DNA of 36,556 bases, from the NCBI GenBank assembly GCA_016222905.1, contig JACRPZ010000078.1, positions 1 to 36,556 of the forward strand. Reading direction: 5' to 3'. A program made the translations under genes and the position numbers. Origin of the DNA: Nitrospirota bacterium. GTDB lineage: Bacteria; Nitrospirota; Thermodesulfovibrionia; UBA6902. The notes under the pieces were generated by a model. That model saw only the letters and a list, made by a program, of their open reading frames with translations. It was not told the DNA's origin and did no database searches. Below, in pieces: positions 26,182-35,134 of this stretch; the first letter of the stretch is position 1; every line of letters starts with the position of its first letter.

Positions 26182-27837
26182 ATGAAAAACGAAGTTATCA
26201 AGGCGGTCAGAGAAGCCCTTAAAAGCCTTAATCTGGAGAACATTCCCGATATAGAAGTCGAGATCCCAAAGGATGAATCACACGGAGATGTCGCGACTAC
26301 AATCGCCTTGAATCTGGCAAGGCCGCTTAAAAAAGCGCCGAGGAAGATCGCTGAAGATATCCTCATTAATATAAAAGAAGCTCCGGGCCCATTTGAGAAG
26401 ATAGAGATAGCAGGACCGGGGTTCATCAATTTCACTTATAAAAAAGAGTATTACATCAAGAGGCTTGAAGAGCTCCTTCAAAAAGGGCATGAATTCTTCA
26501 GGATAGACATCGGCAAGGGTAAAAGGGTGCAGATAGAATACGTGAGCGCCAACCCTACCGGGCCTCTTCATATCGGCCACGGAAGGGGCGCGGCAGTGGG
26601 TAACGCGCTATGCAATCTTCTCTCATCCGCGGGGTATGACGTTGAAAGAGAATTTTATGTCAATGACGCTGGAATGCAGGTGAAGCTTCTCGGCCTTTCA
26701 GTCTACACAATCTACCAACAGATGTCAGGGAATGACATTCCATTCCCTGAAAACGGTTACAAAGGCGATTATGTCAAAGATATCTCAAAAGAGATAAATG
26801 ATAAGGCAGGCAATAAATATCTTAGTAAACCATTTGAGGAATGCGAAAAGGTCTTTACCGGATTCGCCTATAAAAAGATGCTTGCAAACATATCACACGA
26901 CCTCAGGGAATTCGGGATCGGGTTTGATAGATGGCAGAGCGAGAAGGAACTCTTTGATAAAGGCACTGTAAAGGATGCGATGGAGCGCCTGAAGGAGAAA
27001 GGCTTTTCGTATGAAAAGGACGGCGCTCTCTGGTTCAGATCAACTGATTTCGGCGATGACAAGGACAGGGTCGTTGTTAAGAAGGACGGTGAGTTCACAT
27101 ACTTCGCCTCAGATATCGCCTACCACAAAGAAAAGCTCGACAGGGGGTTTGGAACTATAATAGATATCTGGGGAGCTGACCATCACGGGTATATACCAAG
27201 GATAAGGTCTGTCTTAAGGGCGTTCGGCCTGCCCGAAGAGAATTTTAAGGTCATACTTGTTCAGATCGTCTCTCTCTTAAGAGAAGGCCAGCCGGTGCAG
27301 ATGTCAAAGAGGTCTGGTGAATTCATAACGCTCCGCGAAGTTATGGATGAGGTTGGCGCGGATATCGCTAAATTCATCTTCCTTACAAGACGCTCTGACA
27401 GCCATCTTGATTTCGACATTGAGACAGCAAAGAGGGAGTCCTCTGACAATCCTGTCTTCTATGTCCAGTATGCCTTTGCAAGGATATCGAGCATATTCAA
27501 ACAGGCGGAAGAAAGAAGAATTCAAGGATTCAGGAGTTCAGGAGTTCAGGATATTGACCTGACACATTTAAAAGAGGATGACGAGATATCATTGATAAAG
27601 AAACTGCTTCACTACCCGATGATATTTGAAGGGGCGGTATTGTCATATGAACCGCACAGGATAACCTTCTATCTTCAGGAGCTTGCGCGGCTCTTTCACT
27701 CATATTACAATAAACACAGGGTACTTTCAGAGGACAATAAGCTGACTTCAGCAAGACTTTATCTATGTAAAGCAGTCCAAATTGTTCTTGAAGAGGGACT
27801 TAATATTCTTGGGGTAAGAGCTCCGGAAAGGATGTGA
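26182..27837 (+). CDS. argS: Arginyl-tRNA synthetase
   Basis: Class Ia synthetase of 551 residues. The N-terminal Add1 domain (about 1-100) is followed by EYVSANPTGPLHIGHGRGA with HIGH at 130-133. The KMSKS-equivalent QMSKRSGEF is at about 373-381. The DALR anticodon-binding domain is at the C-terminus (about 440-551, ending LGVRAPERM). Around residues 446-457 a hydrophilic loop (RRIQGFRSSGVQ) is encoded by tandem DNA repeats and looks inserted. Divergent from htpX across a 124-base gap. The downstream small membrane gene follows directly. Confidence 0.97.
   Translation: MKNEVIKAVREALKSLNLENIPDIEVEIPKDESHGDVATTIALNLARPLKKAPRKIAEDILINIKEAPGPFEKIEIAGPGFINFTYKKEYYIKRLEELLQKGHEFFRIDIGKGKRVQIEYVSANPTGPLHIGHGRGAAVGNALCNLLSSAGYDVEREFYVNDAGMQVKLLGLSVYTIYQQMSGNDIPFPENGYKGDYVKDISKEINDKAGNKYLSKPFEECEKVFTGFAYKKMLANISHDLREFGIGFDRWQSEKELFDKGTVKDAMERLKEKGFSYEKDGALWFRSTDFGDDKDRVVVKKDGEFTYFASDIAYHKEKLDRGFGTIIDIWGADHHGYIPRIRSVLRAFGLPEENFKVILVQIVSLLREGQPVQMSKRSGEFITLREVMDEVGADIAKFIFLTRRSDSHLDFDIETAKRESSDNPVFYVQYAFARISSIFKQAEERRIQGFRSSGVQDIDLTHLKEDDEISLIKKLLHYPMIFEGAVLSYEPHRITFYLQELARLFHSYYNKHRVLSEDNKLTSARLYLCKAVQIVLEEGLNILGVRAPERM
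27526..27550. repeat. Tandem repeat (TTCAGGAG units) inside argS
   Basis: ATTCAGGAG, TTCAGGAG and TTCAGGAT follow each other, i.e. three near-identical 8-base units. The array lies in frame and encodes the FRSSGVQD part of a surface-like loop. Confidence 0.65.
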
Positions 27838-27839
27838 AT

Positions 27840-28283
27840 ATGGAATATATCACAGCACTGATAATTCACGTTATTTCAATTGTAATATGGATAGGCGGCG
27901 TCGCATTTGTAACGATGATAATCTTCCCCATGATACAGAGGACACAGAGCTCCCTTGAGCAGGTGATGATGTTCCAGGGTGTCGAGCACAGGTTCTCAAA
28001 GATTGCGAAGGTAATGGTTATCGTAGCGGGCATTTCAGGACTTTACCTAATAACACTGAAAGGCATGAGCGTAGGCGCATGGATAATGATAACAGTCTGG
28101 ACGGTTTATGCCTCCCTCCTTTTCTTCCTCGAGAAGATAATCTTCAAAAGATTATTTTCTAAACCCTCAGGTGAATCGCTTGATACAAAAGAGGTATTCT
28201 ACAGACTTCAGGTATTTCACTGGGTGGTGCTCGCTCTCAGCTTCACAGCAGTAGCCGCAGGCATCGTGGCCGGGCATTATTAG
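27840..28283 (+). CDS. Small four-helix membrane protein (CopD/DUF2269-like)
   Basis: 147 residues with four predicted membrane helices (about residues 3-29, 55-75, 80-100 and 122-145). Polar positions stand out: a His in ALIIHVISIVIWIGG (helix 1), His near HRFSKIAK after helix 1, His in QVFHWVVLAL and a C-terminal His. This spacing resembles CopD- or DUF2269-type integral membrane proteins that may bind haem or copper; that is inference, not a firm call. AAAGGA lies about 9 bases before ATG 27840, preferred over GTG 27834. The argS stop is 2 bases upstream, so co-transcription is near certain. Confidence 0.8.
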   Translation: MEYITALIIHVISIVIWIGGVAFVTMIIFPMIQRTQSSLEQVMMFQGVEHRFSKIAKVMVIVAGISGLYLITLKGMSVGAWIMITVWTVYASLLFFLEKIIFKRLFSKPSGESLDTKEVFYRLQVFHWVVLALSFTAVAAGIVAGHY

Positions 28284-28355
28284 AAATAAGCAGAGGAGAA
28301 GAAATAATCTTCCTCAAAAAAGTACTCAATTTGACATATAATTGCCCAAACAATC

Positions 28356-28395
28356 GGCTGGTGCTGAGTTCGCTTCGCTCTCAGCACAGCCTTTT
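28356..28395 (+). terminator. Hairpin terminator after argS and the membrane gene
   Basis: GGCT-G-GTGCTGAG (28356-28368) pairs with CTCAGCAC-AGCC (28380-28391). The loop is 11 bases rich in TTCGC, and TTTT follows at 28392-28395. The stem is 12 pairs with one bulge. It serves the plus-strand unit; the minus-strand side has no T-run. Confidence 0.65.
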
Positions 28396-28422
28396 ACCGT
28401 TGACCCGTTGGAGTTTACATCC

Positions 28423-30873
28423 TCACAGCTTTACCCGGCGCAACCTTAATGCATTACTCACCACAGAGACCGAACTGAAGCTCATAGCTGCCGCGGCAAT
28501 CATTGGACTCAGCAGGATTCCGAAGAAAGGGTAAAGAACGCCCGCGGCAATCGGAACGCCGAGGGAATTATAAGCAAAAGCAAAAAACAGGTTCTGTTTT
28601 ATGTTGCGCATCGTTGCCCTGCTAAGAAGCCTCGCCCTGAGTATGCCTCTGAGGTCTCCTTTTATCAGGGTAACACCAGCGCTCTCCATCGCAACATCAG
28701 TGCCCGTTCCCATGGCTATTCCGACATGCGCCTGTGCAAGTGCAGGAGCGTCGTTGATGCCGTCTCCCGCCATGGCAACAAACCTTCCTTTGCTCTGCAG
28801 GTCTTTGACAACATTCGCCTTCTGGTCAGGGAGCACCTCTGCGATTACATCGTCAAGGCCGAGCTTCTTTGATACGGCCTCCGCTGTGGTGCGGTTGTCT
28901 CCTGTAAGCATTACGATCCTGATGCCTTCTTTATGGATGGACTCAATCGCCTCCGGTGTTGTTTCCTTTATAGGATCAGCTACGCCTAACAATCCGATGG
29001 CCTTTTCATCTAATGAAACAAACATTGCCGTCTGCCCTTCTCTCCGCATTGACTCGGCATTCGGGAAGAGTCCGGTTGTATCAATCTTAAGATCATCAAA
29101 GAGTTTGAGGTTCCCAAGCGCAACTTTATGCCCTTCGATCATACCTGTAACCCCTTTGCCAGTCACAGATTCAAATGTCTCAACATTTGCAAGGCTTATA
29201 TTCCGCTTCTCAGCTCCTTTAACAATTGCCGCTGCGAGCGGATGTTCGCTGCCGCGTTCAAGGCTTGCCGCAAAACGGAGCAATGTTTTTTCATCTGTCC
29301 CGGCGGCTGGAATTATGCTAACAAGTTCAGGTTTGCCTACAGTGAGCGTTCCGGTCTTGTCCACTACCAGTGTATCTATCTTTTTCATTATCTCGATCGC
29401 CTCTGCATTTTTGAAGAGCACGCCTGCTGACGCGCCTTTCCCCATTGCAACCATTATGGACATAGGCGTTGCAAGGCCGAGGGCGCATGGGCAGGCGATT
29501 ATCAAGACAGCCACTGCATTTATGATCGCATGCGCCATTCTCGGTTCAGGCCCTATCCATGCCCATACAGCAAAGGTGAGGATTGCCGCTGTCATAACTA
29601 TCTGGACAAAATATGCAGCAACAATATCCGCAAGCTTCTGAATGGGAGCTCGGCTCCTCTGCGCTTCTGCAACCATAAGGATGATCTGTGAGAGCAGGGT
29701 ATCCGCTCCAACCCTCTCAGCCTTCATTATGACCATGCCTGTTCCGTTAACAGTCGCGCCGATAACACGGTCTCCTTTCTGTTTCTGAACGGGGATCGGT
29801 TCTCCTGAAACCATTGATTCGTCAACGGAACTCGTCCCTTCAATGACCACGCCGTCAACAGGAATCTTCTCGCCTGGCCGCACCCGGATAATATCATCTA
29901 TCTTTACATGTTCGAGAGGAACATCTTCTTCTTTTCCGTCAGATATTTTCCGTGCAGTTTTGGGAGCAAGGCCCAAAAGCGCCTTTATTGCAGCCCCTGT
30001 CCTGCTTCGCGCCCTTAGTTCAAGAACCTGACCAAACAGTACGAGGGTTACAATAACGGCGGCGGCTTCAAAATATACACTCACTTCACCACTTTCACCA
30101 CGAAAAGATTCCGGGAATATGTCCGGGAAAAGCGCGGCGATGACGCTGTAAATAAAAGCAACGCCTGTGCCGAGCCCGATCAACGTAAACATATTGAGGT
30201 TGCGGGTCACGAGAGACTGCCAGCCGCGAACAAAAAAAGGCCAGCCGCCCCAGAGGACAACAGGTGTGGCAAGGATTAACTCAAGCCATTTAAGAATATC
30301 CGGCGCGACTATGTGCTCAACGGCGGTCATGCCGGGGATGAGGTGTCTCATTGCGATCAGAACTAAGGGAAGAGATAAAACAAGACTGACCCAAAAACGC
30401 CTGTTCATATCGATAAGTTCAGGGTTTTCTTCATCAGCCGTTACGGTACGGGGTTCAAGCGCCATTCCGCATTTCGGACAGTCCCCGGGTTTATCGCTGA
30501 CCACTTCAGGGTGCATCGGACATGTCCATTCTGTTCTGTAAGCGGGTAATAAAGGAACGAGCGGCTCAAGCGCCATGCCGCAAATAGGACAAGAGCCCGG
30601 TTTATCCTGAAGAATCTCCGGGTCCATTGGACATGTATATTTTGTCCCTTTCGGAGCCGGAGCCTCTGCCCGTAATTTTTTTTCTCCTAAATAAGCTTCA
30701 GGCTCAGCGTCAAATTTCTTTTTGCAATTAAGAGCGCAAAAATAGTAAGTCACGTCTTTGTATACGGATGAACCCGCGGCATTCTTTGGGTCTATGGTCA
30801 TCTTGCAGACAGGGTCAACAACCTGCTCTGTTTTAGGCAGTCCGCCGATGCTCAGCTTTATTGGTTGCTGCAT
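28423..30873 (-). CDS. copA: Copper-type P1B ATPase with YHS and two heavy-metal-binding modules
   Basis: 816 residues. The N-terminal YHS domain (DPVCKM at 20-25, FCALNC near 45-50) is followed by two Cys/Met/His modules, YTCPMDPE...[10 protein letters not shown] and WTCPMHPE...[10 protein letters not shown] (about 78-142). There is no classic HMA (GMxCxxC) domain. The core has the metal-binding CPC (Cys461, Cys463), phosphorylation site DKTGTLT (Asp505), [10 protein letters not shown], and [11 protein letters not shown]. The last helices hold [11 protein letters not shown] and [15 protein letters not shown], the signature of Cu(I)/Ag(I) exporters. The ATG shares one base with the stop of the Met-rich gene (TAATG). 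Inner membrane, exports metal to the periplasm. Confidence 0.95.
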   Translation of the reverse strand: MQQPIKLSIGGLPKTEQVVDPVCKMTIDPKNAAGSSVYKDVTYYFCALNCKKKFDAEPEAYLGEKKLRAEAPAPKGTKYTCPMDPEILQDKPGSCPICGMALEPLVPLLPAYRTEWTCPMHPEVVSDKPGDCPKCGMALEPRTVTADEENPELIDMNRRFWVSLVLSLPLVLIAMRHLIPGMTAVEHIVAPDILKWLELILATPVVLWGGWPFFVRGWQSLVTRNLNMFTLIGLGTGVAFIYSVIAALFPDIFPESFRGESGEVSVYFEAAAVIVTLVLFGQVLELRARSRTGAAIKALLGLAPKTARKISDGKEEDVPLEHVKIDDIIRVRPGEKIPVDGVVIEGTSSVDESMVSGEPIPVQKQKGDRVIGATVNGTGMVIMKAERVGADTLLSQIILMVAEAQRSRAPIQKLADIVAAYFVQIVMTAAILTFAVWAWIGPEPRMAHAIINAVAVLIIACPCALGLATPMSIMVAMGKGASAGVLFKNAEAIEIMKKIDTLVVDKTGTLTVGKPELVSIIPAAGTDEKTLLRFAASLERGSEHPLAAAIVKGAEKRNISLANVETFESVTGKGVTGMIEGHKVALGNLKLFDDLKIDTTGLFPNAESMRREGQTAMFVSLDEKAIGLLGVADPIKETTPEAIESIHKEGIRIVMLTGDNRTTAEAVSKKLGLDDVIAEVLPDQKANVVKDLQSKGRFVAMAGDGINDAPALAQAHVGIAMGTGTDVAMESAGVTLIKGDLRGILRARLLSRATMRNIKQNLFFAFAYNSLGVPIAAGVLYPFFGILLSPMIAAAAMSFSSVSVVSNALRLRRVKL

Positions 30874-31373
30874 TACTTCTTCATCTCCATGTCAGACATC
30901 TTTTCCTGCATGTTGTTCATCTTTTCCTGCATGGTCTTCATCTCCATTTCCGTCGCCATGTTCTTTTCCATCATCCGCGACATCTCCATCATCTGAATTG
31001 ACATATCTTTCATCATCTCGGACATGGAGTTCATCCTGTCAGCAGGCATATCCTTCATCATATCCTGCATATTGCCCATCATGTCCCGCATCTGATTTGT
31101 CATTCCCATCATGTTATTCATCATCTGCTCATGTTCCATCATGCCCTGATGCTGCATCATTTGTCCCTGTTGTCCGCTTCCCATCTGACCGCCTGTCATG
31201 CCTCCGCTTGGCTGTCCACCGGTCATACCTCCGCTCCCACTCATGCTACCGCCAGACATGCCTCCGCCCATCTGCCCGCCTGACATTCCGCTTCCCCCGT
31301 GTCCGCCGGCAAAGCTGTATGAAACGGCAAATACCAAAACCAGAACGCAACATATTGAAAATATCTTTTTCAT
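30873..31373 (-). CDS. Met-rich periplasmic protein, probable copper binder
   Basis: 166 residues with a signal peptide ([20 protein letters not shown], cleaved near SFA-GG). A Gly/Ser/Met-rich region (about 23-75) precedes a helical Met-rich region with heptad-like MM pairs ([20 protein letters not shown] and similar). I count 43 methionines, about 26% of residues. Met-rich exported proteins commonly bind Cu(I)/Ag(I). Overlap by one base with the Cu-ATPase gene supports this role. ATG 31373 with GGAGG 6 bases upstream is chosen over an in-frame TTG at 31424. Could be a metal sponge or chaperone; no enzymatic motif is seen. Confidence 0.85.
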   Translation of the reverse strand: MKKIFSICCVLVLVFAVSYSFAGGHGGSGMSGGQMGGGMSGGSMSGSGGMTGGQPSGGMTGGQMGSGQQGQMMQHQGMMEHEQMMNNMMGMTNQMRDMMGNMQDMMKDMPADRMNSMSEMMKDMSIQMMEMSRMMEKNMATEMEMKTMQEKMNNMQEKMSDMEMKK

Positions 31374-31431
31374 CTTGACCTCCGTAATGATGCTTTTTTG
31401 TTGAAATAATTCTTGCTTTTCCAAAGAACGG

Positions 31432-31455
31432 TTATATTATCATGAATCACCTCCT
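31432..31455 (-). promoter_or_regulatory. Perfect Shine-Dalgarno with a three-codon upstream ORF
   Basis: On the minus strand AGGAGGTGAT (31455-31446) is fully complementary to the 16S anti-Shine-Dalgarno. At ideal spacing it is followed by ATG ATA ATA TAA (31443-31432). This lies about 60 bases before the Met-rich gene's own GGAGG/ATG. ATA is a rare codon in many bacteria. It may be a regulatory uORF or ribosome standby site, or the remnant of a lost gene start. Confidence 0.45.
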
Positions 31456-31592
31456 CTCAGACTTGATCCATTTCATCCTTACTTTTATCTTTTTTTAACT
31501 ATAGTCTTTAATGTTGAAATAATTGTGAATCTTCCCCATGAATTTTAATGGATTGAAAATGAACCTGCCATGAATCTATGCTCATATGATGC

Positions 31593-32909
31593 TTATCGTT
31601 TATCTATCTTCTCTTTATTCTCCATCAGAGCCTGAACCGGCTTTAACCCGTAGGGGCTTCCCTCTTCTATTGCGGTAAGCACTGTGCCGCCGCCTGTAAA
31701 AAAGTAGTACTTTGCATTATCGAGAACAGACAGATATAGACCGGGGCAGAGGTTCTTGAATTCCTGAAGCGTATCACCTCCACCGTACATTTTCAGCGCG
31801 GTGGTATTTTCATCAATCGCCTCATCCAAAGCTTTTGAGCCGAGGGGGAAATGAGGGGTAAATCCCATAACAGCATTTACAAAGATGGTCTTTGCGTTGA
31901 GTATAGCCTCTGAAATCCTCTTGTCTTTGAAAGACGCTGGATCAATATCAAGGAAGTATTCATACTTATCTCCTTCCCTGAAATCCTTCACTGAAACAGT
32001 CCTGTATTTGCCTTCTATCTTCCCTTCAATACTCTCCGATTCAACAACAAAGGGAAGCTCCGCTATCTTTCCGGCCTCTTTGTCCATACTGACAAGTTCT
32101 TTCGCGGCATCAACATCCTCTTTTGACACGCCCTTTACAGTGATGCCGTACTTTGCGCAGAGATAGGCATTATAAATAATGCCGCCCAGTATCAGGCTGT
32201 CGGCTTTTCTGTAAATTGCATAAAGAGGGCCTATCTTGGTGTCGTACTTGGCCCCGGCGACAACAGCAAGAAAAGGCCTCTCAGGATCTAGGACACGGTT
32301 CAGGTTCTCTATCTCCTGCTGCATCAGAAAGCCTGCATATGAAGGGATAAATTTCGTTACATCATAAGTTGAAACATGCGGCTGCCACGAACCGAAGGCA
32401 TCGTTAATATAGACATCCGCAATATCCGCAAGCTGGACAGCAAAGCTGTTCCTGTAGAAACCATCGTCCTCTTCGCCGTGAAACCATCTGGTATTGGGCA
32501 GATATATCCCGCCGATCTTTCTATTCCTTAAATCCTCGACAACAGCATGCAGAGAATCGTCTATGCCTGCTATGCCGTCATCGCCCCGGATATTAAACTC
32601 AGGAACATATAGATCAGTGTGAAGCTTCTGCTCCAGATATTCAACGACAGGTTTTACGGAATTGCCGGGATCACAAGAAATCTTGCCGGTCTTTTTATCC
32701 CTCGGCCTCCCAATATGTGTCATAAGGATTGGCCTTCCACCGCGCTCCACAATGTTGTATAGGGTGCCGAGTGTCCGGTCTATTCTGTAAGGGTCTCTTA
32801 TAACTCCTTTCTTTGCAACATTATGATCAAACCTGACAAGAACGATCTTTCCGTCAAGGTCTGCTTCCTGCATAAGAGGGAGTCTTTTGCTGAGAGTGCC
32901 CGGCTTCAT
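31593..32909 (-). CDS. pgk: Phosphoglycerate kinase, divergent form
   Basis: 438 residues, longer than the usual 390-417. PGK landmarks are recognisable but altered: VLVRFDHNVAKKG (usual RVDFNVP), LMTHIGRPRDK (usual SHLGRP), YLPNTRWFHGEEDD (usual ENLRF), YINDAFGSWQPHVST, VVAGAKYDTKIGPL (usual GGAKVSDK), AVMGFTPHF and FFTGGGTVL. The substrate residues Asp28, Asn30, His65 and Arg68 equivalents are kept, so it is probably active on 3-phosphoglycerate or a related acyl phosphate. No Shine-Dalgarno is visible before ATG 32909, and a TAAAAT lies 6 bases upstream. Divergent from the APS-kinase-like gene. Confidence 0.88.
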   Translation of the reverse strand: MKPGTLSKRLPLMQEADLDGKIVLVRFDHNVAKKGVIRDPYRIDRTLGTLYNIVERGGRPILMTHIGRPRDKKTGKISCDPGNSVKPVVEYLEQKLHTDLYVPEFNIRGDDGIAGIDDSLHAVVEDLRNRKIGGIYLPNTRWFHGEEDDGFYRNSFAVQLADIADVYINDAFGSWQPHVSTYDVTKFIPSYAGFLMQQEIENLNRVLDPERPFLAVVAGAKYDTKIGPLYAIYRKADSLILGGIIYNAYLCAKYGITVKGVSKEDVDAAKELVSMDKEAGKIAELPFVVESESIEGKIEGKYRTVSVKDFREGDKYEYFLDIDPASFKDKRISEAILNAKTIFVNAVMGFTPHFPLGSKALDEAIDENTTALKMYGGGDTLQEFKNLCPGLYLSVLDNAKYYFFTGGGTVLTAIEEGSPYGLKPVQALMENKEKIDKR

Positions 32910-32915
32910 AAAACA

Positions 32916-32984
32916 ATTTTAGCAGAATAATGGGTATAGATAAAGGCAATATTATTATCGACTTGGATTAAATTTCAGTATAAT
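32916..32984. promoter_or_regulatory. Divergent pgk / APS-kinase promoter region
   Basis: Two -10-like boxes face outwards. TAAAAT on minus (32921-32916) ends 6 bases before the pgk ATG, and TATAAT on plus (32979-32984) ends 6 bases before ATG 32991. Neither gene shows a Shine-Dalgarno, so both messages may be leaderless. Matching -35 boxes are weak. Confidence 0.35.
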
Positions 32985-32990
32985 AAAAAT

Positions 32991-33518
32991 ATGGCGTGGG
33001 TTATATGGATAACGGGACTGCCGGGAAGCGGTAAAAGCACCATCGCTCTTGCCCTGGAAAAGAGAGTCACGGACGCCGTAATACTGCAATCCGATGAGAT
33101 CAGAAAATATATGACACCCGAACCTGACTACTCTGATAGTGAAAGAGACCATGTCTACAGGGCCGTGGTCTTTACGGCGATGACCCTTTATAAATTGGGA
33201 CATAATGTAATAATTGATGCCACAGGAAACAGGAGCTCATGGAGGGAGCTTGCAAGAAAGTCTATCCCGCATTTTTATGAAATATATCTCAAATGCTCTC
33301 TTGAAATATGCGCTGGACGGGAAAGAGACAGGATAGAGACGCATGGAGCACCAAAGAATATTTATGAAAAAGGGGGAGAGGGCGCGCCTGTTCCGGGAAT
33401 CAATGTTCCGTTTGAGCTGCCTGAAAGCCCTGAAATTATAATCAACACAGAAGAAGAATCACCTGCCGATGCAGCAGAGAGGATACTAAAATTTTTGAGC
33501 GGGAAGGGGAGCAGTTAA
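32991..33518 (+). CDS. Adenylylsulfate-kinase-like P-loop kinase
   Basis: 175 residues. Walker A GLPGSGKS at 9-16, SDEIRKYM (equivalent of the APS kinase DGDxxR region), VVFTAMTLYKLGHNVIIDAT, and EIYLKCSLEICAGRERDRIE. GINVPFELPESPEIIINTEE matches the APS-kinase lid/C-terminal pattern. CysC phosphorylates adenylylsulfate to PAPS. Standard CysC has DGDN and RNIGFVAKL-type motifs that are altered here, so it may act on another substrate; no sulfate-assimilation genes are adjacent. Convergent with the PilZ gene, overlapping by 4 bases (33515-33518). Confidence 0.8.
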   Translation: MAWVIWITGLPGSGKSTIALALEKRVTDAVILQSDEIRKYMTPEPDYSDSERDHVYRAVVFTAMTLYKLGHNVIIDATGNRSSWRELARKSIPHFYEIYLKCSLEICAGRERDRIETHGAPKNIYEKGGEGAPVPGINVPFELPESPEIIINTEEESPADAAERILKFLSGKGSS

Positions 33519-33868
33519 TAAACAATTGGTGACAGAGAGTCATTGAAAAATCTTTTGTACATTATCGAGGGGTTTATAATTTTTGCGCCGATATGTTTTT
33601 TTTGAGAAAGAGATGAAAGTTCCGAGAGCCATCTTATCTCACAGTTCAGGCTGAGAGTGTTTTTTGAAGGAGTCAGCAAAATAAGGCTGACTAATCTTCC
33701 GGCAGCAAAATCTTTTGTCTCGTGAATAAAATCCGATATGATGCATCCGATGCCTTCCTCGGAGATATTGCTTATATATCCTGTATATTTCTTGCTGCCG
33801 GAAATAATTACCGCGTTCAGGCTGGTTTCAAATCTTTTAAAACGTCTTTCTGTCATATAGTTCAACAT
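33515..33868 (-). CDS. PilZ-domain protein
   Basis: 117 residues, essentially one PilZ domain. The N-terminal ERRFKRFE supplies the RxxxR cyclic-di-GMP-binding arginines and SNISEEGIGC the (D/N)xSxxG motif. Both halves of the ligand signature are present, so it probably binds cyclic-di-GMP. ATG 33868 is used; an in-frame ATG at 33856 is possible. A CRP-like palindrome lies 54 bases upstream of the start. Target process (motility, surface) cannot be told from context. Confidence 0.85.
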   Translation of the reverse strand: MLNYMTERRFKRFETSLNAVIISGSKKYTGYISNISEEGIGCIISDFIHETKDFAAGRLVSLILLTPSKNTLSLNCEIRWLSELSSLSQKKHIGAKIINPSIMYKRFFNDSLSPIVY

Positions 33869-33921
33869 GGTATTTTTACTTGGCTGACTGTCCTACACTA
33901 AAACATAATTTGTTAGAACTA

Positions 33922-33937
33922 TGTGATTTGAATCACA
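33922..33937. promoter_or_regulatory. Perfect CRP-type site TGTGA-N6-TCACA
   Basis: TGTGATTTGAATCACA matches the CRP half-sites exactly. It lies in the 165-base gap between the PilZ gene and the CDF transporter gene, 54 bases upstream of the PilZ ATG on the minus strand. A minus-strand TATGTT (33907-33902) about 14 bases downstream of the site could be the -10, placing the site near -35 to -41. Confidence 0.5.
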
Positions 33938-34033
33938 AGGTGAGGATTGCAAAAATGGCGACGCTGCTTAAGATGGGCTCAGCCTTTATTCTTGATTTCG
34001 GCTTAATTGTTAGAGCAGGAAGACCTTAGCTGA

Positions 34034-35011
34034 TCAGAAGAGAAGCGGATTATCCTTATCTTTTTCCTTCGTCTTCGCAGGTGATTTTTCACAGCGGTCC
34101 AAATTCAGGTCTTCATATGAAGCAGGATCATGCAGTGACTCTAAATGCGTAAATACGCTGACATTCGGCAAGGCGCTGCGTATGTCGGCCTCTATACATT
34201 CCAAAAGCTTATGTCCCCGCTCGACGGTCCACAAGCCTGGAACGAGCACATGGAGCGATACAAATTTGCGCGACCCTGCCTGACGGGTCCGTAAGGCATG
34301 ACATTCCACACCGTCATGTATATACGGCTTCAGAGCCTTATTCACTATTTTCAGTTCCTCAGCAGGCAGCGCTGTATCCATCAGCCCAAGCATGGACTCC
34401 CTTACAATGCGTACACCTGCCCAGATGATATTTCCGGCGACCATTAAGGCCGCAACAGGGTCTAATCGTTCCCATCCGGTCAGCGCTACTGCGCCGACTC
34501 CGGCTAACACCCCGGCAGACGTCCACACATCTGTCAGCAGGTGATGCGCGTTTGCTTTGAGAGTGATCGAGTGATGCCGTTTACCCGCTTTTAGCAGGAT
34601 AATCGCGACGAATAAGTTGACGAGAGAAGCCGCAATCGAAACAATCAGTCCCAATCCGATCTGCTCAAGAGGCCTTGGTGTAATAAGTCTTTGTACAGCC
34701 GCGATAGCGATGCTTACAGCCGCGATAAGGATCAGGGTGCCTTCGACACCGCTTGAAAAGTACTCGGCCTTGCCGTGTCCGTATGCATGGTCCTCATCAG
34801 CAGGCCGGGCGGCTATCGTCAGCATAGCTAAAGCCATGAGCGCTCCGGCAAGGTTTACAAGCGACTCCATCGCATCTGAAAGCAGGCCTACCGAATCTGT
34901 CAGAAGGTACGCTATAGTCTTGAGCGTCATGGTGACAATCGCGGCGGCAATCGAAAGCCATGCAAAGCGCTTAAGAGATGAACGGTCCGTAGTTGTATTA
35001 ACCTGTGTCAT
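34034..35011 (-). CDS. Cation diffusion facilitator (CDF) metal transporter
   Basis: 325 residues with six predicted membrane helices and a cytoplasmic C-terminal domain. The metal site in helix 2 is SDAMES, followed by the CDF loop [17 protein letters not shown]. The helix 5 site is [16 protein letters not shown] (His...Asp). C-terminal HVLVPG and VFTHLES are the usual regulatory metal positions. The family exports Zn, Fe, Mn or Co by proton antiport; the His/Asp mix does not settle the substrate. A Lys/Asp-rich tail ends the protein. The gene is transcribed alone. Confidence 0.93.
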   Translation of the reverse strand: MTQVNTTTDRSSLKRFAWLSIAAAIVTMTLKTIAYLLTDSVGLLSDAMESLVNLAGALMALAMLTIAARPADEDHAYGHGKAEYFSSGVEGTLILIAAVSIAIAAVQRLITPRPLEQIGLGLIVSIAASLVNLFVAIILLKAGKRHHSITLKANAHHLLTDVWTSAGVLAGVGAVALTGWERLDPVAALMVAGNIIWAGVRIVRESMLGLMDTALPAEELKIVNKALKPYIHDGVECHALRTRQAGSRKFVSLHVLVPGLWTVERGHKLLECIEADIRSALPNVSVFTHLESLHDPASYEDLNLDRCEKSPAKTKEKDKDNPLLF

Positions 35012-35097
35012 GGTTCAGGCTGACATTTTAACATACAAATTGCCGGAGGCGGGAAAACGATTGTCCCATATAATATAGAGACAAATAAAACATTGTA

Positions 35098-35125
35098 TTG
35101 ACAATAGGCACACATAAAGTATTAT
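35098..35125 (+). promoter_or_regulatory. Promoter of the toxin-antitoxin pair
   Basis: A perfect TTGACA (35098-35103), a 16-base spacer, then TATTAT (35120-35125, 5/6). The start would be near 35132, only about 3 bases before the GTG of the toxin gene, so the message may be nearly leaderless. Confidence 0.45.
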
Positions 35126-35134
35126 TATACTATC

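Noticed and set aside
28601-29641. Open frame of 346 codons on plus, inside the Cu-ATPase gene
   Set aside because: Lies wholly antisense to conserved P1B-ATPase coding sequence, with Ser/Ala/Pro-rich low-complexity translation and no family features; a shadow frame.
30758-31378. Open frame of 206 codons on plus, antisense to the Met-rich gene
   Set aside because: Ser/Pro/Cys-rich translation is the mirror of Gly/Met/Ser codons; the minus-strand gene has a signal peptide and strong Shine-Dalgarno.
33955-34029. 24-codon frame on plus after the CRP-like site (MATLLKMGSAFILDFG...)
   Set aside because: A weak GGTGAGG precedes it, but no promoter of its own is seen and there is no recognisable product; not supportable as a gene.
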